The position numbers and the translations under genes were made by a program. Below the pieces are notes generated by a model that searched no databases, was not told the origin of the DNA, and worked only from the letters and a program-made list of their open reading frames with translations. 64,000 bases of DNA from Flavobacterium fluviatile. Lineage in GTDB: Bacteria > Bacteroidota > Bacteroidia > Flavobacteriales > Flavobacteriaceae. Below, piece after piece: positions 61,242 to 64,000 of the stretch. Within the stretch, counting starts at the first letter, position 1. Every line of letters starts with the position of its first letter. Location of the stretch: NCBI RefSeq assembly GCF_010645065.1, contig NZ_JAADZW010000018.1, forward strand, positions 1 through 64,000. Direction: 5' to 3'.

Positions 61242-61935
61242 AGTTAAGGATTTGTTAGGTTTTGTTTATGTTAAATTATTAATCTTATTCTCAAATTTTT
61301 TGCAAATAAAATATTTATTTTTCAATTGAAATAATCATTTCTATATAATAAACAGTTAAAAAAAATGATTATCAGGTCAACTCCTGAAAATAAAGGAAAG
61401 AGGCTTTTTAGGGTATTTTTGTTTCTGTGGGAAATTATTTATTTTGATAAATTTTCATGATAAAAGTTATCAACTCCTAATAGCTTTGTGAATGGTTATA
61501 TTCTTATTGCAGGTGGATGAAGCAGGAAGAGCCACACGAAAGGATTCGTAGCGGCAGCGGGGCAAAGTCAGAGACATCAACGCAGCTTTTCATAAGGAAA
61601 ATTTCGGACAGCTGATAATAAAAGCCATACAATTCCATCGCTTTTTGTGAATAGATTTATACGTTTACCTCGCCGGTAAATTTAGCAGGAAGCTGTACTA
61701 CCTTATTTTAAAAAAAAGTGTTATATCTATTGCAAATTTTATCATTTTAAAATTCATACAGTTTCTATTTTGTTTTTTTGAAGTAATTATTTCGAATTTA
61801 ACATTTAATATCGATTAAAAATATCATTTTATCGATTAAGTACACATGTAAGCATATTTATATTAAAAATCAAAACAGGTATTGTGGCATAATAATTTTT
61901 GGTATTCTTTTGCATTTTATTAACATCTGATTTAA
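61242..61935. other. Intergenic region between divergent secretion clusters
   Basis: These 694 bases carry no convincing gene. From 61242 to about 61500 they are AT-rich and probably hold the promoter of the tail-collar cluster. A GC-richer patch at about 61513-61590 (containing GATTCGTAGCGGCAGCGGGG) has no open frame on either strand that I recognise, and could be a dispersed non-coding repeat. Beyond 61680 the AT-rich bases include the TATCGATTAA pair. Confidence 0.5.
61809..61839. repeat. Direct repeat TATCGATTAA, 21-base phasing
   Basis: TATCGATTAA occurs at 61809-61818 and again at 61830-61839, exactly two helical turns apart, 97 bases before the start of the T9SS-domain gene. The phasing fits a dimeric regulator binding one face of the DNA. 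Confidence 0.5.
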
Positions 61936-62385
61936 ATGAGAAAGATTTTAACCTTTTTAATGTTTGTAACGTTCTTTTTATCTGCCGCACAAGATAAACT
62001 AACGTTTTCATATGATCCGCTGACCGGAAATCAAATCGTCAGAGCACTTTGCTTAAACTGTCAAACCCAAAAACCTGCCAAAGATGCTGCAAATGAAGCC
62101 ATCACCAACGAAGATTTACTTCAATTTTCGTCTGAAGATGTGATTTCTTATTATCCTAACCCGGTAAAAGAAGAGTTGTACCTCAAGTGGGAACTTACTA
62201 ATGACAATTCTGTCAGCTCGATACAGATAACAGGGATAACCGGTCAGGTATTAGCCACATACCGCAATACCGCTACTGTCGATTCTTTTAATATTCCTTT
62301 TCAAAGTTACTCAGGCGGGGTTTATATTGTTTCACTGACGTACCGAAACGGAGCGCCTAAAACAATAAAAATTATAAAAAAATAA
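61936..62385 (+). CDS. Stand-alone T9SS type A sorting-domain protein
   Basis: A 149-residue protein with a signal peptide (about residues 1-18, ending S-A-A-Q) and, from about 70, a T9SS type A C-terminal domain: Y-Y-P-N-P-V-K-E-E-L-Y-L, then I-T-G-I-T-G-Q-V-L and G-G-V-Y-I-V-S-L. Only about 50 residues separate the two, so it is nearly sorting domain alone. Its stop is 4 bases before the SpvB/Rhs-like reading frame. Such small CTD proteins beside large Rhs-like proteins may help their export or surface attachment. Confidence 0.85.
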   Translation: MRKILTFLMFVTFFLSAAQDKLTFSYDPLTGNQIVRALCLNCQTQKPAKDAANEAITNEDLLQFSSEDVISYYPNPVKEELYLKWELTNDNSVSSIQITGITGQVLATYRNTATVDSFNIPFQSYSGGVYIVSLTYRNGAPKTIKIIKK

Positions 62386-62389
62386 CAGC

Positions 62390-64000
62390 ATAAAGCAATT
62401 TTACTTTTCGATATTATTTCTAAGTTTTTCACTTTTTATTTCTGCCCAGACCAACCCAACAGGTACATCTGCCGAAACCGGTGTTACAACGGGAGATCTG
62501 GCTGTTACCTTATCTGGTGGTGCATCTTATACTATACCTATTGCAGTACCTCCGGGAATTAACGGAGTTGTACCACAAATTACTCTGTCTTACAATAGCC
62601 AGAGCGGTCCCGGGCTTGCAGGTTATGGATGGAATGTTTCCGGAGTTTCTAAGATTACCCGTATTCCTAAAACTAAATTTCATGATGAAAAAATAAAGTC
62701 AGTAGATCTTTTAGATGACCGTTTTGCTTTAGATGGTGAACGATTGGTTGTAAAAAAAGGAACTGGTGGAATTTATGGGGCAAATGGTACGCAATATGAA
62801 ACTGAAAACTTCTCTAATGTCAAAATAACTTCATATACAAATCCAAGCTATCCCTATTCGGGACCAGTTTATTTTTTGGTAGAATATCCAGACGGATCAA
62901 AAGCTTATTATGGATATCAAAATGGCGAAGGTACATCTTTGGAATGGGGAATTACTTATTGGGAAAATGCACAAGGTGTTAATATTAAATATGAGTACAC
63001 TCAGTCTGGCTTTAACGGTTGGAAAAACATAACCTCAATTAAGTACGGTACACGTGGATCTTCAACACCTATTAATGAAATTAAATTTACTTATGAACCA
63101 AGATCCCGTAAAGAAAGTTCCTATATAGGAGGAGCCAAATACGATCAGGAGTACCGATTAAAGGAAATTCAATCCATAAGTAACAATATAGGATTTCGAA
63201 ATTATTTGCTTGAATACACTCAAACTACACAAAATTATGACCAATTAAGTAAGGTTACAGAAAAAAATGGTAATAAATCAAAAAGTTATAATCCAACTGT
63301 TTTTCAATACAATACTACTGAAAGTACTCTCAATTATATTCCTAATCCAAATACTATAGACGTTAACAATGTTTCTTCGATAAATGCTTCTACAGTATCG
63401 GGTGATTTTGACGGCGACGGTGCTATGGATTTTATTTTATATCCTACTACAGGATCTGATGCTAAAAAAAAATACTGGCTTTTTACCGGTATTAGCCCTA
63501 ATACTGGTGCCCAAACCTATCCAAACTTTGGACAGCAAATACCAGAGGAATACGGTTTTGATGAAATTTTTCCGGTTTCTTTTTTAACGCAAAATAACAA
63601 ATACTGGTACAGTAAGGGCTGGACGGTTGTAAAGAAACTGGTAATGGCAACAACTTTTGATACCTATGCCACTGACGGTTCCACACTTATTTATCCACAA
63701 GGTTCTAAGTCATATGTTTTTCCTACATTTTCACATCCATTTACTGATTGCAACGGTACCAGTACAATGACAGAAGATATTCCTAAACTTTATATGAACG
63801 GTGATTTTAATGGAGATGGAATAACTGATGTTGTCATCATAGAAAAGACGTTTACTTATTATACAAGAAATTGTATTGTTGGTCCCAAAACAACAGGTAC
63901 GTATAATGGCGGTAAATCGTATTTTGTCAATTTAGACAGAAGACTCGTTTCAAATTATGCAAATGAATCAGGCACACTACCCATTACTGCACAAAGTCAA
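62390..64000 (+). CDS. SpvB/Rhs-family secreted protein with FG-GAP repeats, partial
   Basis: An open frame runs from 62390 to the window end (537 codons, no stop). It starts with a clear signal peptide (K-Q-F-Y-F-S-I-L-F-L-S-F-S-L-F-I-S-A-Q) but the codon in the start position is ATA (62390-62392); a stop lies upstream at 62375 and no ATG, GTG or TTG falls between. A SpvB/TcaC-like start follows (G-D-L-A-V-T-L-S-G-G-A, V-P-P-G-I-N-G-V-V-P-Q-I-T-L-S-Y-N-S), then FG-GAP-like repeats with calcium-loop D-F-D-G-D-G and D-F-N-G-D-G. Proteins with this start often end in an Rhs core and a toxin; that part lies outside the window. Confidence 0.85.
   Translation, partial: MKQFYFSILFLSFSLFISAQTNPTGTSAETGVTTGDLAVTLSGGASYTIPIAVPPGINGVVPQITLSYNSQSGPGLAGYGWNVSGVSKITRIPKTKFHDEKIKSVDLLDDRFALDGERLVVKKGTGGIYGANGTQYETENFSNVKITSYTNPSYPYSGPVYFLVEYPDGSKAYYGYQNGEGTSLEWGITYWENAQGVNIKYEYTQSGFNGWKNITSIKYGTRGSSTPINEIKFTYEPRSRKESSYIGGAKYDQEYRLKEIQSISNNIGFRNYLLEYTQTTQNYDQLSKVTEKNGNKSKSYNPTVFQYNTTESTLNYIPNPNTIDVNNVSSINASTVSGDFDGDGAMDFILYPTTGSDAKKKYWLFTGISPNTGAQTYPNFGQQIPEEYGFDEIFPVSFLTQNNKYWYSKGWTVVKKLVMATTFDTYATDGSTLIYPQGSKSYVFPTFSHPFTDCNGTSTMTEDIPKLYMNGDFNGDGITDVVIIEKTFTYYTRNCIVGPKTTGTYNGGKSYFVNLDRRLVSNYANESGTLPITAQSQ

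Noticed and set aside
1..64000. tRNA or rRNA genes
   Set aside because: No cloverleaf with CCA-adjacent acceptor stem or rRNA core sequence was recognised by eye in the intergenic parts.

Overview
The window looks like a chromosomal piece of a Flavobacterium-type member of the Bacteroidetes. The DNA is AT-rich. Many starts are preceded by the Bacteroidetes -7 box TAnnTTTG. Several proteins carry type IX secretion (T9SS) sorting tails. The type VI secretion system (T6SS) is the Bacteroidetes-only subtype iii, with TssN, TssO, DUF4280 spikes and no TssJ/L/M. The start codon, where it differs from the longest open frame, was chosen from signal peptides, overlaps and spacing.

Layout. (1) 1-2200 is a small accessory patch: a SUKH-like immunity gene, a 64-residue unknown and a HigB/HigA toxin-antitoxin pair, with two truncated group II intron 3' ends lying antisense just behind the gene units. 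The junctions look like integron attC half-sites. (2) 2300-18900 is mostly housekeeping and small stress or detoxification genes on the plus strand: VOC, SnoaL-like, three DUF1801/YdhG relatives, a serine hydrolase, an MBL hydrolase, a lactonase interrupted by a nonsense codon, GNAT, LOG, DUF2490, SRPBCC, a 2H phosphoesterase, a KefB-type antiporter (minus), L-serine dehydratase, PanB, an RluA-family pseudouridine synthase and an ALDH. (3) 19000-24900 holds a membrane protein, a 1349-residue hybrid histidine kinase and a YpfJ-type zinc protease.

(4) 24900-50300 is a T6SS-iii locus. The minus-strand block runs from 46475 down to 24932: NlpC/P60 lipoprotein, TssG, TssN, LysM protein, DUF4280 PAAR-like spike, M23-bearing effector, immunity lipoprotein, YfaP/TPR protein, TssK, TssO, TssB, TssC, two unknowns, TssE, two Hcp (TssD), VgrG, a permuted-papain-like effector, its immunity lipoprotein, then TssF. 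A divergent plus-strand pair encodes a PKD-domain membrane protein and the ClpV (TssH) ATPase. Between the VgrG-linked effector and tssF lie the decayed tails of two further effectors and a broken small gene. This is a layered record of effector-immunity replacement, and I regard it as the most interesting structure here.

(5) 50400-61250 is a minus-strand surface or secretion cluster: a secreted phage tail-collar protein, a 2851-residue LamG protein with a T9SS tail, a smaller protein sharing one of its domains, and a lipoprotein. (6) 61936-64000 starts a plus-strand pair: a 149-residue protein that is almost only a T9SS sorting domain, followed 4 bases later by a SpvB/Rhs-type protein with FG-GAP repeats. 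That protein's signal peptide begins at an ATA codon, and it runs off the window end.
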